Assembly: GCA_036496285.1 (NCBI GenBank)
Contig: DASXLI010000018.1
Span: 1-64,000 of the forward strand
Source: DP-19 sp036496285
Lineage (GTDB): Bacteria; Desulfobacterota; Binatia; UTPRO1
Length of the DNA stretch: 64,000 nucleotides
Reading direction: 5' to 3'
Below are positions 36,648 to 44,707 of this stretch, piece by piece. Position 1 is the stretch's first letter. The number at the start of each line of letters is the position of its first letter. Below the pieces are notes generated by a model. The model ran no database searches. It was not told where the DNA came from and worked only from the letters and a program-made list of their open reading frames with translations. A program made the position numbers and the translations under genes.

Positions 36648-37981
36648 GGACGCGCGCGGGCCAGCTGCCGGCGCTGGTGGTCGGGACGCTCGGCCTGATC
36701 GGCTGCGCGGCGCTGATCCTGGTGATCGCGTACCGCCACACGTGGCGCCTCGACCTCACCCCGGAGCGCTCGTACACGCTCTCGTCGCACGCGCGGCGCA
36801 TCCTCGACGGCCTCGACCGCGACGTGCACATCACCGTCTTCGTGCGGACCGAGGACCCGCGGACGCCGTTCCTGAAGGACCTGCTCTGGCGCGTCGGCAA
36901 CGCATCGCCACGCGTGCGCTACGACTTCGTCGACCTGAACCGCTCGCCGGCCCTCGCCAAGCAGTACGGCATCGAGCGCTATGGCGCCCTGGTGGTCGAG
37001 AGCGGCGACCGCCGGCGCGACGTCTCGAACGTCGCCGAGGGCGCCTTGCTCGCCGCGATCCTGGCCGTGACCCGGCCGGCGGACCGCAGCGTCTACTTCC
37101 TCACCGGGCATGGCGAGCACGCGCCGACCGACAGCGATCACAACACGGGCTACTCGAACGTGTCGCGGGCGCTCGAGGAGGACCAGTTCCACGTGCGCGA
37201 GCTCGCGCTGCTCGGTCCCGAGGGCGTGCCCGCCGACGCGACGCTGGTCGTGATCGCGGGGCCGCGGAAGGATCTGCTGCCAGGCGAGGCCGAACGCCTG
37301 GAGGCCTACCTCGACCGCGGCGGCGCGCTGCTCCTGCTGCTCGACCCGGAGAGCCCGCCGTCGTTCGCGGCGATCGCGGCACGCCGCGGGATCACGCCGC
37401 TCGACCAGGTCGTGGTCGATCCGGAGCGGCGCCTCGCACAGGGCGAGGGGGTCACGATCCTGGTCTCCGGTCTGACGCCGTCCTTCCTCGTGAGCGGCAC
37501 GCTCGAGGCCCCGCCGGTCTTCTCCTACGCCCGCCCGCTGCGCGTGACCTCGGACGCCGATCATCCGATCGTGAGCTTCCTCCAGAGCAGCGCCGCGAGC
37601 TACACGGTGCCGACCGGCGCACCGCCCGACGGCCGCGGCGGACCGGCGGCAGCGCAGGTGGTCGGCGCGGCCAAGGTGCTGGCTCCGGCGACCGACGCGG
37701 GCAAGCCCGGGCGGCTGATCGTCCTCGGCGATGCCGATTTCGCCACGAACAGGTACCTCGACTACCTCGGGAACCGCGATCTGCTGGTGAACGCGGCCAA
37801 CTGGCTCGCGCGCGAGGAGTCGCTGATCGCGGCGCGCGCGCAGCAGAAGGAGTCCGGCCGCGAGCAGTTCTTCGTGACCGACGCGCAGGGGCGGATGGCG
37901 TTCTGGCTCGCCGCGGTAGCGCAACCAACGCTCTTCTTCGCGCTCGGCGTCGTTGCCTTCGTGCGCAGGCGCCGCGCATGA
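36629..37981 (+). CDS. GldG-like ABC-transport auxiliary protein
   Basis: 450 residues with an N-terminal membrane helix (VVGTLGLIGCAALILVIAY) and a C-terminal one (MAFWLAAVAQPTLFFALGVV), so the bulk faces the periplasm. DLTPERSYTLSSHARRIL, YFLTGHGEHAP and VVIAGPRKDLLPGEAERLEAY are the marks of the ABC_transp_aux/GldG family. These proteins act with the ATPase and permease in export of unknown substrates. ATG lies 19 bases inside the permease gene. Confidence 0.9.
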   Translation: MARAAVRTRAGQLPALVVGTLGLIGCAALILVIAYRHTWRLDLTPERSYTLSSHARRILDGLDRDVHITVFVRTEDPRTPFLKDLLWRVGNASPRVRYDFVDLNRSPALAKQYGIERYGALVVESGDRRRDVSNVAEGALLAAILAVTRPADRSVYFLTGHGEHAPTDSDHNTGYSNVSRALEEDQFHVRELALLGPEGVPADATLVVIAGPRKDLLPGEAERLEAYLDRGGALLLLLDPESPPSFAAIAARRGITPLDQVVVDPERRLAQGEGVTILVSGLTPSFLVSGTLEAPPVFSYARPLRVTSDADHPIVSFLQSSAASYTVPTGAPPDGRGGPAAAQVVGAAKVLAPATDAGKPGRLIVLGDADFATNRYLDYLGNRDLLVNAANWLAREESLIAARAQQKESGREQFFVTDAQGRMAFWLAAVAQPTLFFALGVVAFVRRRRA

Positions 37982-38520
37982 GCTGGCGTGCGGTCGGCAT
38001 CGTGTACGCCGTGCTGGCGCTGCTCGTGGCGGCGGTGATCCTCGACCAGCGTCCGCCGGCCGACGCGCCGATCCCCGACAGCGCGCCCTCGCGCTCGCTG
38101 CTCGGCGTCGACCAGAGCGCCGTGCGCGCCGTCGTGTTCCGCCGCGGTGACGCGCAGGTGCGGGCCGAGCGCTCCGACGGCCGCTGGCGCACGGTCGAGC
38201 CCGCGGGCGCGGCGGTGCCACCGGATCTCGTCGACGCCGCCGTCGCGACGCTCACGGCCGGCCAGGTGTCCGAGGTGGTCGCGGGGGACGGCAAGGCCAC
38301 GGACCTCGCCGTCTTCGGGCTCGTGCACCCGACGTCGGCGATCGTGCTGACGACCGAGATCGGCGGCACGCCGCGCGAGACGACGGTGCTCCTCGGCGAC
38401 CGCAATCCGACCCGCACGGCGCTCTACGCGCGGCGCGCCGAGGATCCGCGCGTCTACCTCGTGGGCCTGAACGTCCGCTACTACGAGGATCTGATCTTCA
38501 CGGCCGCGGGCCGGGGCTGA
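37978..38520 (+). CDS. DUF4340-domain periplasmic protein
   Basis: 180 residues. A membrane helix at the start (VGIVYAVLALLVAAVILDQ) is followed by the DUF4340 pattern: VRAVVFRRGDAQVRAER, WRTVEPAGAAVPP, PTSAIVLTTEIG and LLGDRNPTRTALYARRAEDP. DUF4340 proteins sit next to GldA/F/G-type operons as here, where the ATG overlaps the GldG-like stop by four bases. The gene ends 23 bases into the convergent trmB. Confidence 0.85.
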   Translation: MSWRAVGIVYAVLALLVAAVILDQRPPADAPIPDSAPSRSLLGVDQSAVRAVVFRRGDAQVRAERSDGRWRTVEPAGAAVPPDLVDAAVATLTAGQVSEVVAGDGKATDLAVFGLVHPTSAIVLTTEIGGTPRETTVLLGDRNPTRTALYARRAEDPRVYLVGLNVRYYEDLIFTAAGRG

Positions 38521-39103
38521 GCTCGGCGGCGCGGCGGAACGACGCCGTGTGCAGCGGGCGTCCTTCGGCCCGGTACTTGCGCGCGAACCCGGTCGACAGG
38601 CCGGGATGGTCGTCGCCCGTCGACACCTCCGCGAAGCGTCGGTCGGCGAGCACCACGGCCCGGATACGGGCCATGTACGGCGCGACGTCGGTCGCGACGT
38701 AGAGGGCGCCGTCGGCCGGCAGCACGCGTGCGAGCGCGGCGACGAACGACGGCGAGAAGATGCGTCGCGGCACGTGCCGCCGCTTCGGCCACGGATCGGG
38801 GAAGTACACGTGCACGGCGCTGACCGAGGCCGCCGGCACCATCGCAAGCGCGTAGGTCGCGTCGGCCTGCAGCGTGCGCACGTGGGGCGAGCCGAGGCGG
38901 GCGACGCGCGCGGCGAGCCGCCGCGACTTGCCGGGCGACCGCTCGATGCCGAGCAGGTTGCGGCGTGGCGTCGCGGCCGCGCGCGCCAGGAGGAACGCAC
39001 CGTCGCCCGAGCCGATCTCGATCTCGACGGGGGCCGGATCGCCGAAGATCCCGGCCCAGAACGCGAGGCCGTCGGGGCGCGTCGCGGGCGCCGGCGCGTT
39101 CAT
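38498..39103 (-). CDS. trmB: tRNA (guanine-N7-)-methyltransferase
   Basis: Makes m7G46 in tRNA using S-adenosylmethionine. 201 residues. SAM-binding motif VEIEIGSGDGAFLL, then LLGIERSPGKSRRLA, and the TrmB signature VHVYFPDPWPKRRHVPRR. The substrate strand STGFARKYRAEGRP is close to the typical TKFExK motif, with Lys. ATG 39103 overlaps the SDR stop. Size is at the short end of the family (E. coli 239) because the N terminus is reduced. Confidence 0.94.
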   Translation of the reverse strand: MNAPAPATRPDGLAFWAGIFGDPAPVEIEIGSGDGAFLLARAAATPRRNLLGIERSPGKSRRLAARVARLGSPHVRTLQADATYALAMVPAASVSAVHVYFPDPWPKRRHVPRRIFSPSFVAALARVLPADGALYVATDVAPYMARIRAVVLADRRFAEVSTGDDHPGLSTGFARKYRAEGRPLHTASFRRAAELSPGPRP

Positions 39104-39849
39104 CGCACGAACGGGGAGCGCTGCGGCCGCAGCACGATCTCGGCGCACGCCGCGGTGGAGGCAGTGCGGATCGCGAACAGCACCGCGTCCGCCACGTCCT
39201 CGGGCCGGAGCATGCGGGCGCGGTCGATGCGACGGTTCCCCGGGACGAGCGCCGTGTCGACGAAGCCGGGGGAGACCACCGCGACGCGGATGCCGGTCTC
39301 GCGGATCTCCTCGAAGAGCGACTGGGCGAAGCCGCGGATCCCGAACTTCGCCGCCGAGTAGGCCGCGGCGCCGGCGGCGCCGGCCATTCCCGCGATCGAG
39401 GCGACGAAGACGATCGCCGGCTCCGTGCCGCGACGCAGCGCCGGCAGGAGCCGATGCGTGAGCAGCATCGGCATGCGCAGGTTCAGCCGCAGGGTCGCGT
39501 CCCAGACGGCGACCGGCGAGCGCTCGAAGTCGTCGTGCGGCGGCCCCCCGCCGGCATTCTGCACCAGCACGTCGAGGCCGCCGAGCAGCTCCTGGACGCG
39601 CTCGGTCATCGCGAGCAGCGCGCCGTCGTCGGTGAGGTCGGCGACGATCGTGTGCGCGGTGCCGCCGTCGCGGCGGATCTGCCCGGCGGTCTCCTCGAGC
39701 TGGGCCGCGGTGCGCGCCGTGAGCGCGACCGTGGCTCCGGCCCGGGCCAGGGCGCAGGCCACCGCGTGGCCGATGCCCCGGCCCGCCCCGGTGACGAGAG
39801 CGCTGCGTCCTCGCAGGGTATCGGCGTCCACGACCGTCACCCGTAGCAC
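39100..39849 (-). CDS. Short-chain dehydrogenase/reductase
   Basis: 249 residues, classical SDR. Cofactor motif TGAGRGIG, the NAG motif (VLVQNAGGGPPHDDF), the Ser of VFVASIAGM and YSAAKFGIRGF (Tyr-x3-Lys). An Arg-type residue in ALTARTAAQL after the second strand favours NADP(H). Substrate unknown. GTG start at 39849; a second GTG nine bases in is possible. The stop overlaps trmB by four bases. Confidence 0.92.
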   Translation of the reverse strand: MLRVTVVDADTLRGRSALVTGAGRGIGHAVACALARAGATVALTARTAAQLEETAGQIRRDGGTAHTIVADLTDDGALLAMTERVQELLGGLDVLVQNAGGGPPHDDFERSPVAVWDATLRLNLRMPMLLTHRLLPALRRGTEPAIVFVASIAGMAGAAGAAAYSAAKFGIRGFAQSLFEEIRETGIRVAVVSPGFVDTALVPGNRRIDRARMLRPEDVADAVLFAIRTASTAACAEIVLRPQRSPFVR

Positions 39850-39971
39850 GGCCGCGCCCGGCGGACGACGGCCGGGGCGGGGCGTCGGCGGAATCGCGAC
39901 GACCTCGTTGCCTCCGAGGCAGGCCCTGAGTAGACTCCGGCGCCTTTCACGAGCCCACCATCGGAGGACCC

Positions 39972-40568
39972 ATGAACCCCGTCGCGCGCGCCGCCATAAG
40001 GCATTGCTTGTTCACGATCGCGGCTGCCGCCGTGCTCTCGATGGGGCCGGGTCTCGCTTCGGCGAGCGCCGGCTGCACCGCTGCTCCGCGCAGCGCTTGC
40101 ACCCTGCCGTTCACGCCGCACAAGTCGACCTTCAGCTTCTTCCAGACCGGCGGCCACGATCCTGATGACATCTACGAGTGGAAGTGGAAGCACGGATCCG
40201 CGACGACGCTCGCGTCCTTCGGCAGCCCGCCGGCGACGGGCTACGCGTTCTGCGTCTACGATGCGTCGCCGCGGACACAGCCCTTGATCGCCAACACACC
40301 CGACGATCCGTCGGCGTGGACGTCCATCCGGAACGGCTGGGGGTATCTCGTGCGCGGCGAGAATGCCTTCCGCGTCGTGCGGCTGCACGCGGGCCCCGAC
40401 GGCAAGGCGAACGCGATCGTGCACGGCAACTCGGACACGGTGACGCCGCTGCTGCCGTTCGAGCCTCCCGTCGTCGTCCAGCTGCAGACCGACGACGCCG
40501 GATGTTGGGAAACGGACTTTTCCGCGGCAGCGCGGACCAACGCAACGACGTTCAAGGCGCGCGACTAG
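39972..40568 (+). CDS. Secreted protein of an unnamed lineage-specific family
   Basis: 198 residues with a signal peptide (CLFTIAAAAVLSMGPGLASA). The mature domain has a recognisable pattern: WKWKHGSATTLASFGSP, YAFCVYDASP, FRVVRLHAGPDGKANAIVHG and VVVQLQTDDAGCWETDFS. I recall similar KWKxxxGxATT...YxxCxYD domains, often repeated, in Binatota-like genomes, from memory and not by search. Two Cys (VYD region and GCWE) may pair. ATG after GGAGGACCC. Function unknown. Confidence 0.65.
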   Translation: MNPVARAAIRHCLFTIAAAAVLSMGPGLASASAGCTAAPRSACTLPFTPHKSTFSFFQTGGHDPDDIYEWKWKHGSATTLASFGSPPATGYAFCVYDASPRTQPLIANTPDDPSAWTSIRNGWGYLVRGENAFRVVRLHAGPDGKANAIVHGNSDTVTPLLPFEPPVVVQLQTDDAGCWETDFSAAARTNATTFKARD

Positions 40569-40625
40569 GAACGGGCGCCCGCAGCGCGGTCGCGTCGAGA
40601 CGCCGGCGCGCCGCCACGCACGGGC

Positions 40626-41813
40626 TCAGCCGCGCGGCAGCTTCAGGACACGCTCGCCGATGATGTTGCGCTGCACCTCGGAGGTGCCCCCGCCGATGGT
40701 GAAGGCGCGGACCGCCAGGATGCGCCGCAGCCACTTGGTCGTCTCGTCGCCGGCGCCGCGCCGGCGGTCGAGCAGGCCCTCCTCGCCGATCAGCTCGCTC
40801 GCGAGCTCGACGATGCGCAGGTTGAGCTCGGTGCCGAAGAGCTTCGCGACCGACGCCTCCGGGCCAGGCGGCTCGCCCCGGATGCGGCGGGTGACCTGGC
40901 GGTACTGCGTGTAGCGCAGCGCCGCGGCCTCGGTGGCGAGGCGTGCCAGCCGCTCGCGCACCCAGCCGTCCTCGATCGCCGGGCGTCCGTCCAGGACGCG
41001 GCGTTGCGCCAGCGTCACGAGCTCGCGGATCAGCCGGTCGAAGGAATAGACGGCGCCGAGGCCGACGCGCTCGTACATGAGCGTCGTCATCGCGACCTGC
41101 CAGCCCTCGTTCTCGTGCCCGACGAGATTGGCCCGCGGTACGCGCACGTCCTCGAAGAAGACCTCGTTGAATTCGGCGTCGCCGGTCATCTGCACCAGCG
41201 GCCGCACCGTGATGCCGGGGCTCCGCATGTCGACCAGCAGATACGAGATGCCGAGATGCTTCCGCGCCGTGGGATCGGTGCGGCAGAGCAGGATGCACCA
41301 GTGCGCCCGATGGGCGAGGCTCGTCCACACCTTCTGGCCGTTCACGACGTAGTCGTCGCCGTCGGCGACGGCGCGGGTCTGGAGGGCGGCGAGGTCGGAG
41401 CCGGCGCCGGGCTCGGAGTAGCCCTGGCACCAGATCTCGTCGGCCGAGAGCATGGTCGGGATGAAGCGCCGCTTCTGCGCCTCCGTGCCCCATTGCATGA
41501 GCGTCGGCCCGACCATCATGATCGCGATCGGGTTGATCGGTTGCGGCGCGTTCGCGCGGCCCATCTCCTCGGCGTAGACGAGCTGCTGCAGCAGGCTGGC
41601 GCCGCGGCCGCCGTACTCGCGCGGCCAGTGCAGGCCGACCCAGTTGCCGGCGTGCATCGCGCGATGCCACGCCAGCATCTTCTCGAAGCGCTGGTCGGGG
41701 TCCTGCTCCTCGTCGAGCTCGCCCGGCGCGAAGTGGCGCGGCAGGTGCGCGGCGAGCCACGCGCGCAGCTCGGCGCGGAACGCCTCCTCCTCGGGTGAGT
41801 AGTTGAAGTCCAT
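40626..41813 (-). CDS. Acyl-CoA dehydrogenase
   Basis: 395 residues of the FAD-dependent family that makes an alpha-beta double bond in acyl-CoA. Motifs: WCQGYSEPGAGSDLAAL (FAD-binding), VWTSLAHRAHWCILLCR, VGHENEGWQVAMTTLMYERVG, and AFTIGGGTSEVQRNIIGERVL. The usual catalytic Glu of YEGT is replaced by Gly (GGGTSEV), as in subgroups that use a Glu elsewhere, so the substrate class is uncertain. The Arg/Glu-rich hairpin after LDEEQDPDQRF is normal for long-chain or sterol-type members. Confidence 0.92.
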   Translation of the reverse strand: MDFNYSPEEEAFRAELRAWLAAHLPRHFAPGELDEEQDPDQRFEKMLAWHRAMHAGNWVGLHWPREYGGRGASLLQQLVYAEEMGRANAPQPINPIAIMMVGPTLMQWGTEAQKRRFIPTMLSADEIWCQGYSEPGAGSDLAALQTRAVADGDDYVVNGQKVWTSLAHRAHWCILLCRTDPTARKHLGISYLLVDMRSPGITVRPLVQMTGDAEFNEVFFEDVRVPRANLVGHENEGWQVAMTTLMYERVGLGAVYSFDRLIRELVTLAQRRVLDGRPAIEDGWVRERLARLATEAAALRYTQYRQVTRRIRGEPPGPEASVAKLFGTELNLRIVELASELIGEEGLLDRRRGAGDETTKWLRRILAVRAFTIGGGTSEVQRNIIGERVLKLPRG

Positions 41814-41843
41814 CGGAACGGACGCGGCCTGGTGCCGCGACGC

Positions 41844-42413
41844 TCAGTTGTCCTTGACGCGCGAGAGGTAGGCGCCGCTCTCGGTGTCGACCCGGATCAG
41901 GTCGCCGGTCTCGACGAAGTTGGGCACCGGGACCACCAGCCCCGTCTCTGTGGTCGCCGGCTTCAGCACGTTGGTGACGGTCGCGGTCTTCAGACCGGGG
42001 GCGGTATCAGTGACGCGCAGGTCGACGGTCTTCGGGGGCGTGACGCCGATCGGCTTGCCCTCGTAGAAATCGACGATCACACGCAGATTCGGGAGCAGAT
42101 AGGAGGCCACGTCGCCGAGCGCCTCACGACTGAGCGAGATCTGCTCGAAGTTCTCGGTGTTCATGAGGTGGAAGTCCTCGCCCTCGGCGTAGAGGAACTC
42201 CATCTCCTGCTGATCGAGGCTGACCCGGTCGACCTTGTCTTCCGAGCGGAACCGGTTCTCGGTCTGGGTGCCGGAACGGACCGCGCGCATCTTGGTCTGC
42301 ACCATGCCGCGCCAGTTGCCGGGCGTGATGTGCACGACCGTCATGATGCGGTACAGATCGTTGTTGTAGTTGATGAGCATGCCGGCGCGGAGCTGGGTGG
42401 CGGGGATCAACAT
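41844..42413 (-). CDS. efp: Elongation factor P with PGNWRG tip
   Basis: Helps ribosomes through polyproline stretches. 189 residues in three beta-barrel domains: MLIPATQLRAGMLINYNNDL, the central DVASYLLPNLRVIVDFYEGKPIGV and the C-terminal TGLVVPVPNFVETGDLIRVDTESGAYLSRV. At the tip, where E. coli has Lys34 (PGKGQA), this protein has PGNWRGM, Asn33; Trp34 and Arg35 follow. Neither the modifiable Lys nor the Arg of the EarP type is at the aligned position. ATG 42413 follows GAGGAGGAACG. Confidence 0.95.
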   Translation of the reverse strand: MLIPATQLRAGMLINYNNDLYRIMTVVHITPGNWRGMVQTKMRAVRSGTQTENRFRSEDKVDRVSLDQQEMEFLYAEGEDFHLMNTENFEQISLSREALGDVASYLLPNLRVIVDFYEGKPIGVTPPKTVDLRVTDTAPGLKTATVTNVLKPATTETGLVVPVPNFVETGDLIRVDTESGAYLSRVKDN

Positions 42414-42503
42414 CGTTCCTCCTCGAGTCGGGACAACCCCGAGCGGGTACCATTCCCGAGCCGTCGGCGCAACGCGGTGGGACGCGCCGGGGACCGCCGC
42501 CGG

Positions 42504-43907
42504 CTACGCCAGCACGGCGGCGAGGTGCTCGGGCAGGCGCGGCGTCGTCGAGGCCGGCTTGACGAACGTGTCGACGACCTTGCGCGTGTCGTGGATGCGC
42601 AGGCGTGCGAAGATGTTGTCGAAGGCGCGCTCGAGATCGGCGCTGATCGCGTCGCGTGTCGCCACGGGCAAATCCCACATCGCGCGCTTGAACGGGCCGA
42701 ACGCCTGCTTGCGCGTCTTGTAGTAGAACTGCTGGTCCGACATGCCGGACTTGCGCTCGTCGGCGTGCGCCTTGGCGAGGTGCGCGTACATCTCGTCGCG
42801 CAGCGCGCGCGGGAACTGCGGATGATCGTAGATCAGGTTCTGGAAGCCGGTGGCGAGGTGGATCTCCGCGGTCTCGACGTCGGGGAACTTGCCGAAGAGA
42901 TCCTCGGGCAGGGTGGAGGCGCCGTGCTGCACGGCCCCGGCCATGCCGTAGTCCTTGCGTGCGATGATCGAGAGCTGCTTCAGGGTGTCGAAGTCGACGG
43001 CGACCTTGGCGACCGTACCGTCCGCGAGCGGGACGCCGCCGTGGGTCGTGCCCGTCTGCACGCTGATCTTGCTGATGCCGTCCGATCCCGGCGCGATCTC
43101 GTCCAGGTGGCGGCGGTAGCCGCGCATGTACGCCTGCAGCTCCTCGACCGTGCTGTTCTTGCCGCCCACCTCACCGATCTCGCCGCCGATCGAGACCGCG
43201 ACGCCCGCGGGGGTGTGCTTGTGGACGTGCGCGGTGAGCTCCGCGGCAATGCGGCAGTTCTCCTCCTGCTGGGCGTCGATGGTCGGGCGCTCGAGCACGA
43301 CGAGGGTCGAGCTGTCGATGTCGATGTTGAAGAAGCCGGCGGCGAGCGCCTCCTCGATGAGGGAGCGCAGCGCGGCGAGCTCCTTCTCGCGGTCGCCCTT
43401 GTAGAACGCCGACGCGCTCACCTGGAAGTGGTCGCCCTGGATGAAGAGCGGGCCGCGGAAATCCTCACGGATGGCGGCGGCGGTGACGGCGGCGGTGTAC
43501 TCCGGCGGGCGCTGCTCCGTGTAGCGGATCTCCGAGCGCGCGATCTCGAACACGACCGCGGAGGCGTTGATCTTCTTCGCGGCACGCAGGGCGGCGCGCG
43601 TGACGTCGAACGTGAGCGTGCGGATGTTGATCGCCGGCACCGTGAAGCCGCCGCACTCGCCGCGGCCGCGAGCCTTGTAGAGCGGCAGGATCGACGCCGA
43701 CATGACGCCGACGGCCTCGCCGGCCTTGCGGATCAGCCACCGGCTGGCGTCACGCACCTCCGCCTTCTCGGCGAAGATGGCGTGCCGGGCGAGGGCCTCG
43801 GCGACCTGCTCGCGCAGGCGTTGCGGGTCCTGCACGGTCACGTTGCCGCACCGGTCGACCTGGACGACTCCCTTGATGGTGCTCCGCAGGCTCTGTTCGT
43901 CGAACAT
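42504..43907 (-). CDS. Class II fructose-bisphosphate aldolase-like protein, long form
   Basis: 467 residues, much longer than ordinary class II aldolases (~300-360). Zinc-dependent TIM-barrel motifs are visible: LFIQGDHFQVSA (zinc His), AAGFFNIDIDSSTLVV, SIGGEIGEVGGKNS (Glu) and VQTGTTHGGVPLADG (zinc His). The YGMAGAVQHGASTLPEDLF and GFQNLIYDHPQFP regions are not in short forms. The N-terminal ~130 residues form an additional helical domain. ATG 43907 with GAGGAGGA upstream. It likely makes or cleaves fructose-1,6-bisphosphate, but the specific sugar is inferred only from the fold. Confidence 0.85.
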   Translation of the reverse strand: MFDEQSLRSTIKGVVQVDRCGNVTVQDPQRLREQVAEALARHAIFAEKAEVRDASRWLIRKAGEAVGVMSASILPLYKARGRGECGGFTVPAINIRTLTFDVTRAALRAAKKINASAVVFEIARSEIRYTEQRPPEYTAAVTAAAIREDFRGPLFIQGDHFQVSASAFYKGDREKELAALRSLIEEALAAGFFNIDIDSSTLVVLERPTIDAQQEENCRIAAELTAHVHKHTPAGVAVSIGGEIGEVGGKNSTVEELQAYMRGYRRHLDEIAPGSDGISKISVQTGTTHGGVPLADGTVAKVAVDFDTLKQLSIIARKDYGMAGAVQHGASTLPEDLFGKFPDVETAEIHLATGFQNLIYDHPQFPRALRDEMYAHLAKAHADERKSGMSDQQFYYKTRKQAFGPFKRAMWDLPVATRDAISADLERAFDNIFARLRIHDTRKVVDTFVKPASTTPRLPEHLAAVLA

Positions 43908-44031
43908 AGAGCGATCCTCCTCGGGGAATGATGCAGACGCGCCGGTGGCGTCGGGCCGCGGGACTATATAATCGCGCCCCAGGCGCGTCGACAAGCCGCA
44001 AAGCGTGCCGCCACGAGCGGCCTGGCTCGCC

Positions 44032-44526
44032 CTACGGCGCGGCCGCGCCGGCGGGGATCTGCAGCGCCACCCACACGATCCAGGCGGCCAGGAGGAGATT
44101 CAGGATGGAGGCGCTGCGCATGCGACGGATCATGCTCGCGAGCTTCTCCGGCGGTACGGGGTCGCCCCACTCGACGGCGCGCACGATGCGATGGCCGAGG
44201 CCGAACGCGACGTAGGTGACGCCGTTGATGAAGAAGAAGGCGAGGATCAGCTTCAGGGTGAGCGGCTCGCCGATGCGGGTGAAGAACTCCGAGCGCAGGC
44301 GCGCCTTGTAGGCGGTCAGGCTGAACGCGCCGGTCATGACGAGCACGCCGAGGACGCCGATGACGAGCGGGTTCAGCCGCTTCAGCATGGCGGTCAGGAT
44401 CTGCAGGCGCTCCTCGTGCGCCTCCACGCGCTCGACCGCCGGCAGCATCACGAACACGAAGGCGAGCGTGGCCCCGAAGTAGGCTGCCAGGCTGACGAGG
44501 TGCAGCCAGAGGGTCAGGCGGTCCAT
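44032..44526 (-). CDS. CopD-like four-helix membrane protein
   Basis: 164 residues with four membrane helices (WLHLVSLAAYFGATLAFVF, LNPLVIGVLGVLVMTGAFSL, LTLKLILAFFFINGVTYVAF, SILNLLLAAWIVWVAL). The paired loops and the first His are like CopD and DUF2269-type proteins that bind heme or copper. No heme ligand pair is certain. ATG 44526 follows a GGGGGA stretch. It is divergent from the siroheme reductase, from which it is separated by a palindromic site. Confidence 0.65.
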   Translation of the reverse strand: MDRLTLWLHLVSLAAYFGATLAFVFVMLPAVERVEAHEERLQILTAMLKRLNPLVIGVLGVLVMTGAFSLTAYKARLRSEFFTRIGEPLTLKLILAFFFINGVTYVAFGLGHRIVRAVEWGDPVPPEKLASMIRRMRSASILNLLLAAWIVWVALQIPAGAAAP

Positions 44527-44583
44527 CGTCCCCCGTTTCTCCTGCGATTTCGCGGGCGCGGCACGGCCCGCCGCACGCGGCGC

Positions 44584-44602
44584 TTCACCTTGACTTGGTG
44601 AA
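44584..44602 (+). promoter_or_regulatory. Palindromic site upstream of the reductase
   Basis: TTCACC (44584-44589), 7 bases TTGACTT, GGTGAA (44597-44602) is a perfect inverted repeat. TTGACT within it resembles a -35, but no clear -10 lies 16-18 bases on. It sits 106 bases before the sulfite/nitrite reductase start and 58 after the CopD-like start, so an operator for one or both is plausible. Confidence 0.35.
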
Positions 44603-44707
44603 ACGGGCGACATTAGGTGTCATCATGGTGGTTATGCGGACGCCGGGAAGAGCGGTCAATCCCGCGGCGCTGCGACACAATTCGAAGGAGCTGACGAAAC
44701 CGACAGC

